Under the pieces are notes generated by a model. The model ran no database searches and was not told where the DNA came from. It was given only the letters and a program-made list of their open reading frames with translations. A stretch of DNA of 64,000 bases from Eonycteris spelaea (Eukaryota; Chordata; Mammalia; Chiroptera; Pteropodidae), in assembly GCA_003508835.1 (NCBI GenBank), contig PUFA01000068.1, forward strand, positions 4,216,001-4,280,000, read 5' to 3'. Both the position numbers and the translations under genes were made by a program. Positions 10,815 through 22,914 of this stretch are shown in pieces. The stretch's first letter is position 1, and the number at the start of each line of letters is the position of its first letter.

Positions 10815-10940
10815 TTATATTGTATATGCCTGGGGTTCAAAACTAGATGTCCACTTACTAAATTTCTCTAAAGTTTTGGTTTCCTCATAGGTAGAATGGC
10901 CACAGCAATAACTACTGTGTCACATAGTACTATGTCATTG
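10815..10940 (+). mobile_element. MIR fragment
   Basis: GGGGTTCAAAACTAGATGTC, CACTTACTAAATTTC and TTTCCTCATAGGTAGAATGG follow MIR order. Confidence 0.65.
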
Positions 10941-10944
10941 TGAG

Positions 10945-11235
10945 TAATATAGTTTAAGTGAGTATGTATGCCTTCATCAAATCATCGATACTTTTATGTG
11001 GCCTTGGTTATTTTCATAGCTCTGTTAGGGGGCTCATAACATCTAGGAGGAAGCTCTTTCATTGTCAGGACAGTTCTTTTGATAAATTGTTCACCTCTGC
11101 TGTGAGCTTGATTATTATTTCTCTTGAAGTTACTTTCTCTATGCTAAGTGCTTATATAAAAGTAGGGAACATTTATATATTGATAAAACATTCAAAAAGG
11201 TGGATTTATGAAAATTAATGAAAACCTAATACCAT
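10945..11235. other. Unassigned sequence
   Basis: Nothing recognised. Confidence 0.4.
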
Positions 11236-11237
11236 TG

Positions 11238-11345
11238 TTCCACTCAATCAACCAACATTCATTGAGCAATCAATAAATGTTAGACACTGGAGGAGTGACA
11301 ATAAACACTTTGTCCCCAATGGTCTCAAAGTCAAGTGATGTGGTA
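11238..11345 (-). mobile_element. L2 LINE 3' end fragment
   Basis: CAACATTCATTGAGCA, TGTTAGACACTGGAGG and ACACTTTGTCCCCAATGG resemble the reverse L2 3' end. Confidence 0.6.
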
Positions 11346-11349
11346 GATG

Positions 11350-12925
11350 ACTATATTAATTACAATATTGATTTAAAGAAAAATGTAAAATAAAGATTTC
11401 AGTTGAATCTTTGAGAAACAAAATTAAAATTTAATAATTGTTGAAAAAAACTTATGGAAATATAGGTGTCAATATGGAGCCTTCCAAAACTCATGCTTTT
11501 CAATATTATCTAGTAAGTTTGAAACCAAAATTATTAGGCTAAATGTTTATCTTCTTTCCTGGAAGATTGTTAATGTGGCAAAGTCTAAAACTATGTGAGT
11601 AGGCCTGACTTTGTCAGTTTCTAAAAAAAAAACACTTAAATTGCTTGTTCTCATTATCCCAAACCTAGTAATAGCTTGAAGGATGCTGAGTAACTTAAAC
11701 TTTGAAGACAGAAACCCCAAATAATTTTATTTTGTCAGTTAGCGATCTCCAGGCCCCCCTTGCTGTATCCTGGCTGTCATTCAGTTTAGTTAACTGACTA
11801 TATGACTTATGACTATGAATGCGATTGTCTTTCTGTGTTAGGCCCTGTCCTAGGCAGCATGCTAGCCATGAGATACAAATATAAGTGTGATGCCAGTCCT
11901 TTCCTTCAGGAAATATGAGTCTACGGAGGGAGGTAATTCTACTCCCTTCTCTAAAACACAGAAAACACAGTGCCACCTGACCTTAAAGTCTCATAAGGGA
12001 AACCAAATCATTATTGCTGTTCAAAAAAGTTTTCCTATTATATCATTCCTCTTTTTGCCCCAGTCTGTATGCAATTAGCATATAATACTACTTTGGGAAT
12101 ATACTTTCCAATGAGAATGAGGCCTTCCGAAAGGCTCTTTCCTTCATAGCTGTTTTTCTATGTGTGTGTCTTTTTCTGAAAATAGACATTATTTTTACCT
12201 TTGCTTAACTCTGTTTTTCTACCTGAAAAAAAAATCCAAGTTCTCAATGTAATTCCATGACCTAGACTACGTATTGTTTCTGTTTTCATTACGTTTCTCA
12301 TAGCTGCATTGCAAGGGTCAGCAGCCCCTGTGTGTTCTCCTCCCCATTCTCTCCCTTCTAGTCACTATTTCCGAGGCAAAAAACAAAAACAAAAAAGGTG
12401 GTATATTTGTTATTTTTCCTAATAGTCTAAAAGTTCTTTATAAAGTGTAATGTTCTCTACAATTATTTTTTTTAACAAAAAATGTTATTGAAATGGGGTT
12501 TAAATATACATTAGGGAAACTATCCCCTCCCCCACCGACCCAATAATCATTTGTTACTATAACAACTCAACTGAATCAACATCAGGCTCTTAGACTACAT
12601 CAGATGCCTTTAATATCCTGTTTGATGAATTAGGATAGGGAAAGTGTGTGAAAATGTTGCAAAGTCCTGAAACTCTTTTTTCCCCCCAGAGAATGTTTAG
12701 ATATTGTATAAACTTCTCCACCCATCAAAAGAAAGGAATCACCTGGTAGAAAGCAATCTCCCTCTCATCTATTTGGCAACTCTCCCCAAAGAGAGAAGAA
12801 TGAGAATAAGGAAAAGGTGAAAATGAAATAAAATGGGGGGGAGGGGGAGATACAAGGGAATCAAAAAGTGGGAGAGATTCTTACTCAAGAAGTTAAGGAA
12901 AGGGGGAAAATTAGCTTAAATAAAC
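11350..12925. other. Unassigned AT-rich sequence
   Basis: No gene or named repeat recognised. Contains a short A/C-rich tract near 12379-12395 and a G-rich run at 12835-12847. Confidence 0.4.
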
Positions 12926-12929
12926 ATCT

Positions 12930-13010
12930 ACAAGGGCTAGACACTATCAGAGGTGTTTTACACGTGCTATTTCTTCCAATCTCCATAGTTATCAGGCAAA
13001 CAAAGAAAGG
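12930..13010 (-). mobile_element. MIR fragment
   Basis: GCTAGACACTATCAGAGG, TTTTACACGTGCTATTTC and CAATCTCCATAGTTATC resemble the reverse MIR tail. Confidence 0.5.
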
Positions 13011-13100
13011 AGTGGGCAGAGGGGAAGGAAGACAAGTAGAACAGGATTATGGGAAAGGGAAAGAGGCATCAGGAAAGAGAAGAGGAAGGGGAAGTGGTAT
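13003..13100 (+). repeat. Purine-rich tract
   Basis: Strand-biased A/G-rich stretch of about 100 bases with few pyrimidine interruptions. Not a strict tandem repeat. Confidence 0.7.
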
Positions 13101-13109
13101 CCCAACTGC

Positions 13110-13600
13110 CAGAATGTACTTTTATAATCTTCCAGGATCCAAGTGCCTGTCAGCACCTCTCTGGTGGACAGTTCCCTGAAACCCCCATGTTTAACATTTC
13201 CCAGAAAATCTCTGAGGTGGAGAAGTGATTTTGTTTGCTCAGTCGTTTATTTGCACATAGTCAACTTTGTTATAAAAGAATGGTGGTCCCAGAGGATTCA
13301 TTAATTGATATATCATTTATTTTAAAGATGGCTGTATAAATTTGTACTGCCACAAGTTACTTTATATGTCATAACATTCCCCTCTACTTTGTGGATTTTA
13401 AAATAAGATTTAATTAGTTTGTTTTTTCTATTAGCAAAGTTAAAATTTTGTTGGACTTTGAGAAAATAGGAGTCACATAACTCTATCAGTGTGCTCAAAT
13501 TTAAAACTATCTAATATGCAAAAATAATCAAGTGTTTCTGTTCAACATGGGTACATTAATGTAACAGCTATTTACACAGTCAAGACATAAGTCCTTGTCC
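13110..13600. other. Unassigned sequence
   Basis: Nothing recognised. Confidence 0.4.
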
Positions 13601-13609
13601 CAACACATA

Positions 13610-13845
13610 CACATTAACCTCCTACCCTGTGCTAAATACTGTTCTAAATGCTTTACAAATGTCAACTCACTTAATCCTCACAGTAACTTTAGAGTTGGGT
13701 ATAATACTCATCTCCATGTTAGGAGGGGGAAACTGAGGCACAGAGTTTAAGTAATTTGCATAAAATCACACAGCTTTTAAGTAGCAGAACCAAAGTTTGA
13801 GCCCACTTAATTTATATCCAGAGTCCTACACTCATTTCTAGATTT
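13610..13845 (-). mobile_element. MIR SINE, near full length
   Basis: Among the best-preserved MIRs here: GTGCTAAATACTGTTC, ACTTAATCCTCACAGTAAC, GGGAAACTGAGGCACAGAG, AATCACACAGCTTTTAAGTA and CAAAGTTTGAGCCCAC. Confidence 0.95.
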
Positions 13846-14049
13846 AACTTTTAAGTAGAAACTTCCTATAAGTTCCTTTAAGTTAGGAGTAAGTAGCAAA
13901 AATATATAATGTATGCATACCTTTCTGGGAATAAATCTGAATTTGAATGTAAGGCACACCTGTCAGAGGACTCAGCCTTATGGTAAAAGTTTGTTTGTTT
14001 TTTTTTGAAGGAGTTTGGTCTAATATATCATTTCCTATAGTATTCATGT

Positions 14050-14175
14050 TCTCATTTCCCAGGTAAGGTTATTAAATCATTAGACAGGAGGTGACTTTCT
14101 CAAGAGCACACAGCAAATCAGAACCTTGGCTAAAACCAGGTCTCCTAATTTCTAACTCAGTGTTATTTTTCTATG
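14050..14175 (-). mobile_element. MIR fragment
   Basis: GACAGGAGGTGACTTTCTCA, AGAGCACACAGCAAATCAG and AAACCAGGTCTCCTAATTTC match the reverse MIR head. Confidence 0.8.
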
Positions 14176-14234
14176 CCACGATCTCTATGAAGTAGAAGTT
14201 CTGAGAATCAAGGTGAGAGAAAAAAACTGACAAG

Positions 14235-14370
14235 ATTTATCTGGAAAAAGCAGGAAAAATAACACCTTGCTTATAGGACTGTTACAAAGATTAAGTAATA
14301 TAACACATATGAAAACATTTAGCACAGTGCCTGGAATGTGGTAAATATTCAACACGTATTTTTGTATTCT
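14235..14370 (+). mobile_element. MIR, 3' half
   Basis: AGGACTGTTACAAAGATTAA, AGCACAGTGCCTGGAATGTG and GTAAATATTCAACACGTATT match the MIR 3' half. Confidence 0.85.
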
Positions 14371-14374
14371 ACTT

Positions 14375-15015
14375 TATTAAAGTCACCTTGCAAACTGGTG
14401 AAAAGTTGGAGATTGTTGATAGTCAACTGACAGTTTCTTTAGTCAAGTACACTGAAATCTATTCATCAGGAAATGAGATGTGCTTTAACCTACCAACACA
14501 TTATTAAAATGTTTTCAAGCCCTGAAAGGCAGAATCTAGAAGTTTACATAATTCACACCAAAAAAAAAAAAATCCTAGATTAAATCTGACCCAAAAAGAG
14601 AAAATGAAAAATGAGCTAATGAGTGAAACAGGTGCTGAGTGTCCCAAAGAAGCAGGTTGCGCAGGCCTTGTGTCCCATTTGACAAAGTATGCTTGCCAGT
14701 TCAAGGTCCTTTTCAAATTTTATTTTTAATAGCAGAAAGTTAAGAGTTGAGCTAAATATCAAAAGATAGGGAGAGTTAAGTGTTGTGTAGTCAGTAAAAT
14801 ATGTTCACAAAGAAGGAGTGTTAGTCATAGAATTCAGGATCTTGAAGAACCTCAGACTTATTTTGTATTTGTCATGAAGCCTTTGCCTTGTACTCAGATA
14901 TCCTGGGGAAGTTCCAAAATCCGTGTTTCCAGTCCCTTCTGAATTAAATTACCTCTGAATGCCAATAACATCTAATAATTAATGCTTGAATCTTAATTAT
15001 AATACTCAGTTGTAA
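14375..15015. other. Unassigned sequence
   Basis: No gene or repeat recognised. Confidence 0.4.
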
Positions 15016-15019
15016 ATTT

Positions 15020-15200
15020 GTTTACTCATTCTATTTGTCCTTCTAAACTGTGAGCTCTTTAGAGTCAGGGGCCATATCCTACTCATTTAGCACAGTGCTT
15101 AAAAAGATCCAGTAAATAGAACTGTACCTGTTTAATATTTGTCAAATGAATGAGTGAATTATATAGGTGCTTATAAATGTTTACTGAATGAATTAGTAAA
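15020..15200 (+). mobile_element. L2 LINE 3' end
   Basis: CTAAACTGTGAGCTCTTTAG, GTCAGGGGCCATATCC, TTAGCACAGTGCTTA and two terminal GAATGAAT-type tails near 15145 and 15185. Confidence 0.8.
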
Positions 15201-15336
15201 AAAATAAATAGTGCGTGTTTTATTAGAGTTTGTCATTTTCCTTTAGCAGTCTGCCTCTGAGAACTTCTGTGATATCAAACTTCCTAGAGCTTTTGTTAAC
15301 TGAAACAGACTAAGCAACACTCACTGTGTTACTCTA

Positions 15337-15839
15337 TGTGACAGTTAATTTTTTGTGTGACCTTGGTGGGGCCACTGGGTGCCCAGGCATTTGGCCAAGT
15401 GTTATTCTGGGTGTGCCTGTGAGGGTGTTTCTGGATGAGATTAACATTTGAATCTTTAGACCAAGTGAAGCAGATTGTTCTCCTTGAAGTGGGTGGGCCT
15501 CATCCAATTAGTTGAATACCTTAATAGAACAAAAAGGCTGAGTAAGAAGGAACTTCTGCCTAACTAGCTTGACCTGGAATATCAGTGTTTTCCAGCCTTA
15601 GGTCCTAAACTGAAACATCATCTCTTCTTGGGTCTTGGGCCTGCTGATCTTTAGACTGGAACTTATACCATCAGCTCTCCTGGTTCTCAGGCCTTCATAA
15701 TTAGGCTAAAACTGAATGTCAGCTCTTTTGGGTCTCCAACTTGCTGACTGCAAATTTTTTGACTTCTCAGCCTCCATAATCACATGAGCCAGATCCTTAT
15801 AATAAATCTCTGTCTCTTTGGAGAACCCTGGCTAATGCA
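15337..15839 (+). mobile_element. Ancient LTR-like element, full length (TG...CA)
   Basis: About 500 bases starting TGTGACAGTTAATTTTTTG and ending GAACCCTGGCTAATGCA, with internal GGGTGGGCCTCATCCAATTA, AATAGAACAAAAAGGCTGAG and an AATAAA signal about 35 bases before the end. TG/CA termini and the polyadenylation signal near the end are as expected for an LTR. I recognise the family as a common eutherian repeat but cannot name it reliably. No internal retroviral genes adjoin it. Confidence 0.75.
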
Positions 15840-15840
15840 C

Positions 15841-16805
15841 CTGGTATCTAGGGTGAGATAAGATGCCTGATATGTCATCTCTAGTAAGTTATAGAGGAAC
15901 TAATAGATTATAAATGCAAGTGAATCTTCATGCCATGAGGATCTTGCTGCAGCTAGCTTGTTTACTCTAGAGGGTCATAAATTATTTAATTATAAATCAC
16001 AAATTAAACCTTCAGATGTAGCAGGGTAGAAATCCTTCAATGCTGCTTTAATGACATTTCCATCTATATTTACAGATGTGAATATTCTTGCTAGCCTTAT
16101 GAATTTATTGTACATTGCAGTGATGATTAAGTATTCAATAATAATTTTTACTATGAACATTTAAATGATTGGGTCAAATGTAACATGAACACTTTTAAAT
16201 TATAGCTTCTGGAAACCTCATAAATAATGTAGTATTTTTAAAACATTTTCTGTGTGTGTGTTTGTGATTTCGAATATAAAATATATTATTTGTGATAGTA
16301 TTCTATTGCATTACCTTTGTTAAAGTTTTCTCAAAGTTTCTGAGGTGGTTTAAATCATTTTGTTTGATGAATGAGCCACACTAAAAAGTCATAATCTGTA
16401 AAATTCTGATTTCCTTAACATTCACATTTTAGTTTAACCACCCAGTGGTTAATATCACTGCATTGCATCTCAAATAATAATATCAAATAATGATTAATGA
16501 TGTCACTTCCATAACATTTTAAAAAATATGATGGCTACTGCCATGTTAATTGGTTTGTTATCTAAGATTAGGAGATTTTGATTTTTCTCTTGGAGCCATG
16601 TCTTCAGTTTTCCTCACTGTGTTTGGCAAAAATCTCCATTTAGGAAAAGGTAGGCACACTTGTCCATTAATCAATTTTAGATCTCTTTTGGGCATATCCA
16701 CTATACTTATCATTCTAATGGGTATCTCACAGGTATTCAAATAAAATAAGATGCACCTGTTGGGATTCTTTTAGTTTGGCTAGTGCACCAGAGCTAACAT
16801 ATACA
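15841..16805. other. Unique AT-rich sequence with homeodomain-like sites
   Basis: No gene or repeat recognised. At 16425-16560 a block carries a perfect AACCAC/GTGGTT palindrome followed by TAATGATTAATGATGTCAC, which resembles a conserved non-coding element in style only. Confidence 0.4.
16434..16452. promoter_or_regulatory. Palindrome TTAACCAC-CCA-GTGGTTAA
   Basis: Perfect 8-base arms around a 3-base spacer. Each arm contains AACCAC, a RUNX-type core, in inverted orientation. Confidence 0.3.
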
Positions 16806-16809
16806 CGTG

Positions 16810-16930
16810 TCTTTTTCCTGATCTATACAATGAAGATAAGATATATTTAGTGGGCTTGTTATACCAACCAAATAACAAAGCAATTAATACTATATCTGGC
16901 ATATGGTAGCCATTAAATAGATATTACAAG
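16810..16930 (+). mobile_element. MIR fragment
   Basis: TTCCTGATCTATACAATGAA, GTGGGCTTGTTATACC and ATCTGGCATATGGTAGCC fit the MIR core and tail. Confidence 0.65.
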
Positions 16931-16934
16931 TTTT

Positions 16935-18040
16935 CTTTCTCTCACTCCTTCAGATAAAGTCTTTTCTCATTTCATTTTTGTTTATATTAGCATAGGATGA
17001 AGTAGCCTAGAAAGAGTCTTTTTCACTTTTATATCTAAGATTCAAGAGTAGGAAAGAAAAAGTTTACTATGTAAACCACATCAGATATTAGTTTATATTT
17101 GACCTACCTTTATTGAATATTCAGTGTGTCATCATTTTGCTAGGAAGATTTTATTATCTCTAGTGTATTATTAACATATCCCATTTTCTCCTATTCAAAG
17201 TAATGCTGGTATAACCCTCCCACTATGATTCTAGCTCAGAGTCTGTGAGGGAATGCTCCCAGCCCCAAAGCACCTTCCTGTGAGCATAGATTCAAGAATG
17301 TATGTCGTTATAGCCATCGTTACCAAGGCATTGGTGCCTGAAAGTATTAAGCAGATAACCCTTTTTCTAACATCTGCTGCCTAAAAAAAGTTTGTTTTAC
17401 ATATCATTAAACCTTATTTTCTTTATTTAAAAAGCATACAACCATCAGAAAGAAATGCTCTTTGGGATTCTGCAGACTCCTAATTCCCAAATAAACCTTT
17501 CTTGAGATCTGTAAAATGAAAACACTTTCTCTCTGTGCTTGAGCCTTGTGCATTACCCTTTGCTGGAGCTACTTCCCCAGAAAATTGCTATGGTTGGTCT
17601 CCAAGCCAGAGGGAAGAAAAAGGTTTTATAATGAAAATACTGACAGGTTCTTATCTACAGCAGTATTAGTAGGGATACTATGATCTCATTTATTATAGAA
17701 ACTGGATGCCTGTTTGAGCTGAAGGGAGATCAGGCATCCTCCAGAGCTCTGGGGTGTTGAATTTTTATTTTGAAAAATTTGCAAGAAAAAAAAAAAAGAG
17801 AGAGAGAAACTGTAGGGAAATAGGAAACCAGGCATGCAAACTGTACCTTTGTTCTGGTGAAGTAGAAATTGACTTTCAGAAAGTTTCTCAGATAAAGGTG
17901 GTCAGAAGGTTTAAGAGGCACGAACGAAGTGGGGATTGTATATTTGCTTGCTGCCTACAGGGCTTACCTTTTTGTAAAAGTTTTATCTATTTAGAAAAAA
18001 AAAATCCTTAATCTTGATCTTATTCATATTTTAAAATAAT
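16935..18040. other. Unassigned sequence
   Basis: No gene recognised. Contains an A12/GAGAGA tract near 17786-17808. Confidence 0.4.
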
Positions 18041-18044
18041 GGTC

Positions 18045-18150
18045 ACCATCATTTTATGGACAGCATTCTGAAATTAATTATCTTATGTCACTCAACACAA
18101 TAGCTCTATGAAGTAGATATTTTATTGAGGAGGAAACTAAAGCATATTGA
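18045..18150 (-). mobile_element. MIR fragment
   Basis: CAATAGCTCTATGAAGTAGA and TTGAGGAGGAAACTAAAGCA match the reverse MIR core. Confidence 0.7.
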
Positions 18151-18154
18151 GTTT

Positions 18155-19875
18155 AAAATTCTCTTCACTAGAGATTTTCAAGTGTCAGGCTGAAAGCTAT
18201 TTTCTCATGATATTATTGGGTGATCAAATAACTAGTTGGGATTAGACTAGATATTACTTAAAGTCTCTTTCATATTCATATTTCCTAAATGATGCCATGC
18301 CTTGCCCAAAGTATAAAAGCATGTAGTGAAGGCACTGGGGTTTAAGTTTCATCAGGTTTCATACTCTAAGCTCCGGGAAAATCTTTTTGCTTGTTTGACC
18401 CCCACAAACATTTCCTAGAGACTGACAGTGCTTCCAAAGCATTCAACCAAGATATTTCTGGGATCCTGTCAAGAACAGAAGGAAAGAAATGGTGCTTACC
18501 CTGTAAAACTCATTTATGGGATCACAATGAGTATGTGTTACCTATATTGAATCTTGATGGGCTGAGGGTTCATGGTGTAGGTGCTCAGCAAATGTATACT
18601 GGCTCAAATACAATTGCACCTGTCCAATGAAGACAAAGATTTCATATGGTAAGGGAAGAAGTAGAGTTGAATGACTTTGAGATATTGGTCTCTTCTTTCC
18701 TATGGTTTCTAACCTTTTACAGATGGCCCCTGTCTTAGAAATATAATATTTTCTGTGTTCCTGAAATAGATAGAAGTGAGCATATGTAGTCAGGCCAAAT
18801 GAAGGCATTGCTGGCTTTCTCTTTCATTCTTTTGTATCCCACATTAGGAGTCCAGGATCTGGATATAACCTTCCTACTTCCAGTCAAATCGGTTCCATGT
18901 ACAGCTCCATTATCAGTTATTTCTGCTTTTCGTGTTGAACCAAGAAACTCAGCAAGAATTTGCATGTGCCAAAGCCCTGCTACTTCTGTCACAAGGATTT
19001 GTGGACCCAAATAGATCTTTGAAAACTGAAAAATCTTCATCTCTTTGTAAAGATGGTCTAGGTAGTAGGTTTTCTGAGTTCTAGAGAAAGATAAAAGTTA
19101 TTTAAAAGTTTATTTTAAATGAACCAGTTTTATACTAACAAAAACCAAGTCTAGGTATTTGCTTGTATAATTGTATTTGTAGGCCTTGTTAATTTTAGGT
19201 GTTGTCAGATGCATGTCTATGCTTTTTGTTCCATTCATATGGATTCAGGAAGGTAATTCCTAAATTTTCTAACCAAAAAGCTCAATGTAAAATGTATTAT
19301 TTTACACTAGGACAACTAGATATTTTTCAATTTTCAATGAGCATTCAGCATTGGTATATGTTTTCTCTATGTACATATTTTTGCCAAAATAAGTTTCCTC
19401 GGTCCCAGAGTATTAATGGTAAGGACTTGATGTTGTGCCTCATAGATGATGATAGTTTTGAAGATCTTTTATTACTGATCACAGATTCAGTTCCACTTAA
19501 TCTGATTCTGTGTTGTTATAGTAAGTATATTGAGATGTTCCAATGTGCTGTTCAGAAAATATTAATAACATGATTCACAAGATTCCTACAGTTGCTTATC
19601 TTTAAAAAATAACTCTGAGGTATTGAACAGTTTAAAGTTTTTGCTTTGCATACAACCTGACTGTTCAAAGCCCTCAAGGCACTGTCCTCGTAGCTGCTTT
19701 TGGTCCTGAACCATCTAGCATCTTGTACTGTCGTTTAAGATTGCACGTAAACATTCTATTTGCCTACTGAGTGAGAACAGTATTAGTTTATTTAGCAAAT
19801 AAATTGTTTGTTCTCTTCTACACTTGCCCAGTCCTTTATAGATGGTTTGGGTTCTTTCCAAGGAGGAGGAGTCAA
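18155..19875. other. Unassigned sequence
   Basis: No gene or named repeat recognised. Open frames of 70-124 codons here overlap on both strands and have no domain-like composition. Confidence 0.4.
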
Positions 19876-19879
19876 AGAG

Positions 19880-20145
19880 ATTTTAATACTATAGCTAATC
19901 CCTACTTACCCTTTAGGACCAGTTTGTGTTATATCCTCATAGATGATACTCCTGGCCACCATGTCACCTCTCTGCTCTCATGGAGTTGTGGACTTCCTTC
20001 TGTCACGTTGAGCCACATTGTCCCAAGGCTGTAAATACCACACAGTATCTGAGTCTGGGACTTAACATCGTGAGCACCTAGCTACCAGTATAGTGCTTAC
20101 GATATCCTAAATGCTCTATATATGTTTGTTGAATACATGGTTTAT
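19880..20145 (+). mobile_element. L2 LINE 3' region
   Basis: Sense L2 layout: CTTTAGGACCAGTTTGTG, a TC-rich middle, AGCACCTAGCTACCAGTATA and TATATATGTTTGTTGAATAC at the end. Confidence 0.65.
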
Positions 20146-20149
20146 TTAA

Positions 20150-21290
20150 TTTTTATGTTTAATTATTTAGGCAAGTGAGACCTACTGTTAATTTCAAAGA
20201 GGAAGGACTTGACCTAGTTTTGTTAAAGCTTCTCTTACCTTTTGCATAATGACACCCATCATACTATATTTTTGGAGTATTTTTAGCTGCATATATTTCT
20301 ACTAAACTCCACTTCAAGAGCAAAGGGGAAAATGAGGCATTTAATAAATACATGCTGAATTAACAAATAAATGAATTTCTCAGTTTTCAACACTGACCCC
20401 TAGAAGTTTGTTAATAACTATTGAGTAAAGGAATGAATGGATAAATGAATGACTCTAAACATAACATCCATAGTAACCTATATTTAGTGATTTGGTTTAA
20501 ATTCATCTTAAAACAAGTCATAGTTTCCTAACAGCTGGAAGAGATTTGTTTTGCTTTTATTACGTATAAACTGACACCAGCTTTTCATATCTCTGACAGA
20601 CTCTGAAGCCAGGTATTATTCAGAGTCTTTTAAAGAAGTTGAAATGGTTTATAGTAGGACTGTTAAAAAGAACTGGTCAGCACTTTATAGAATGAGTGAT
20701 GATGTAGGAACCTGACATCCTTGGTACTCTGGGAAAGGAGATCGCTGGAAATTTCCCTTCTGTGTGGAGTGCTTCTCAGCACTAACGTTTTTCCCATGCT
20801 GACTAAACTAGAACCACCAATCCCTTTGTAAGCCCTCCTGAATAAGTCCAGTTAAAACTAGTTTATTTTTCCTTTGTTAGCTAAATTACTTTAAATGCTT
20901 TACTCCCTTTAAGAATTTGTTCTGGTCAACTAGGCAAAACTGCTAAAAAACTGTTGCTAAGAGCAACCAGCTAAGAAGTTCTTAAATTAACTAACAGGCC
21001 ACCTCAAATCCTTCTAGAAATGACTGTGTGCATATGTGTATATATCCACATGCCTAAATAACAAATGCATATGTAAATGAATAAACCAATCATCACCTAT
21101 AAATCAGGTTAAGCAGGGCTTCTGTGTAGAAGAACCAGTCAAGAAGAGGAATATAAAAGTCTTTTGTCAATGTTAGAAAATGAATTAGTTAACTGAAAAA
21201 AGCTCTGGTCAGTGGTGGTTAAGCCATCTGAATATCAAGATGCTCCATATTTAGTCATTACAGTGGTATTAATCTGGACTACATGTAGAA
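20150..21290. other. Unassigned sequence
   Basis: No gene recognised. GAATGAAT-type tails near 20345-20450 may be further L2 ends. Confidence 0.4.
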
Positions 21291-21294
21291 AATC

Positions 21295-21430
21295 TAGCTC
21301 GTGTGCTCAATGAGGGCCAGGACTGTCTCTATCACTCTCCACCACTGTCGCTCTATCCTTGCTGCCCAGCATGATACCTAGCACATAGTAGGTGCTTATT
21401 AATGTTTTATGTATAAATGAATGAATTGTT
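21295..21430 (+). mobile_element. L2 LINE 3' end
   Basis: CAATGAGGGCCAGGACTGTC, CCTAGCACATAGTAGGTGCT and a terminal AATGAATGAATT tail. Confidence 0.9.
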
Positions 21431-21434
21431 GTCC

Positions 21435-21545
21435 AGATAATAGTCTCATTTTATCAATGAGACATTAGAAGTAAATAAATATCATTTCACAAGTTTATAG
21501 AGGGGAATGAGTTAAGCTAGTCTTTAAAACCAAGTTTAATTCTAA
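21435..21545 (-). mobile_element. MIR fragment (weak)
   Basis: GTCTCATTTTATCAATGAGA followed by ATAGAGGGGAATGAGTTAAG weakly resembles the reverse MIR core. Confidence 0.45.
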
Positions 21546-21654
21546 AAATCCCACTGTGAAGTGAAATGTTGTTTCTTCTTTTGAATACTTAGTAGGACTC
21601 AAGTCTAGATACCTTGTAACTTAGAAATGGTACCTGTGATGATAGTGTATCATA

Positions 21655-21900
21655 GAGGTAGATGTGAATTTATAAATTTGAAAGATCTGGATTGAAAATT
21701 CAGTTATCATTTATTAGTAGTAGGGAAATGGGAAAGATACTTAAAATTTCTAGACTAGTCTTCCAGTATGAAATGAAGATACTATTGGCTTATTAAAATC
21801 TATGTTGTAAGAATTAGATGAGATTGTAAATTAAATTAAATATATAAGTACTTAGTAAGGTATATGTTAAGAAATATTGGCTACTATTATTACTGCTACT
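21655..21900 (+). mobile_element. MIR SINE
   Basis: AAAGATCTGGATTGAAAATT, GAAGATACTATTGGC, AAGAATTAGATGAGATTGTA and AAGTACTTAGTAAGG follow the whole MIR order, diverged. Confidence 0.7.
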
Positions 21901-21959
21901 TACAGCAGAAGAGAAAATAATGTGTAATAATGCACTATTCTTGGGAATAAATTATAAAT

Positions 21960-22028
21960 TTATATATATGTCTCTGTGTGTGTATATATATGTGTGTATA
22001 TATGTGTGTGTGTGTATATATATATATT
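21960..22028. repeat. (TATATG/TGTGTA)n microsatellite
   Basis: Mixed TA and TG dinucleotides with alternating blocks. Confidence 0.95.
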
Positions 22029-22029
22029 T

Positions 22030-22910
22030 AACTGAATGGTTGTATAATTTAATGCTTATAGTACTATTTTTTAAATCTATTTTTTAAGCTTATAAGAGAC
22101 TAAAAATTATGACACAAGAGGTGCTCTTATAAATCTTCCTTATTCAAAAAGCTATTCCATTTTTGTATTCAATATTATAGTTATCAAAGTTGAAGACTTT
22201 GCTAATTTGCTTATGTTAATTATCATCATTTATATGCCCAAACTGGTTTTCTAACCCCAGCTCTTGAGACACAAGTATCCAATTATATGTTAATGTTTTG
22301 ATGAAAGTGTAATTTAGGGTGGGGCACATTGTAGAACTGAGCTTTATTTGTTTATCTCAGAGGAGAAGCATTTGTGCTAGGGCACTGTTGACCTTTACAA
22401 ATACAAATGGTAATATTTGCTTCCTTCATTTGCTGAACCCCTTGCTTCAGTACCCACAGCCTGTTGGGACAGAAACCACCCTCTTCAGTTTCTTGTGGTT
22501 TTGTTCAGATGGGATCTGAAGGAGAGAAGGTCAACGATTTAGAACAAGCAGGGTCTCAGGATTTTCTTCAGAGAAACTGAGTGAGCCCTTCTACCGTACA
22601 CACAATTGAAACCATGATTCATGTGAACTGTGGCACTTTACTGTCTTTTTTTTTTTTTTTTGTAATGACAGCACCTGCATTTTTAAAAGAAAGATGACTC
22701 AATCTTAGCATAGGAACACCTCATTCATCGGCATAATAAGGAAATTGCAGGTTCTGCTCAAGCACTTTTTCCCTCAAATAAAATAAGCCCCCTTTTGGTG
22801 TGTAAAACATTTTTATCTTTAATGATATTCTGCTTCGATGATACTCTGAGGACCAAATGAAAATCGGTATGAAGGCTCTTTGGGGAAAAGTGATCTCAAT
22901 AGATAATTAT
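22030..22910. other. Unassigned sequence with T16 run
   Basis: T homopolymer at 22646-22661. Otherwise no gene or repeat recognised. Confidence 0.4.
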
Positions 22911-22914
22911 TTAT

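Noticed and set aside
12833..12850. Possible G-quadruplex in the G-rich run
   Set aside because: Only two long G runs are present, with no set of four closely spaced G-tracts.
14504..14716. Minus-strand frame with hydrophobic stretch
   Set aside because: The Phe-rich run comes from an A-homopolymer read in reverse, not from a membrane protein.
19199..19573. 124-codon plus-strand open frame
   Set aside because: AT-rich, no family resemblance, no promoter or splice context. Length is within chance for 64 kb.
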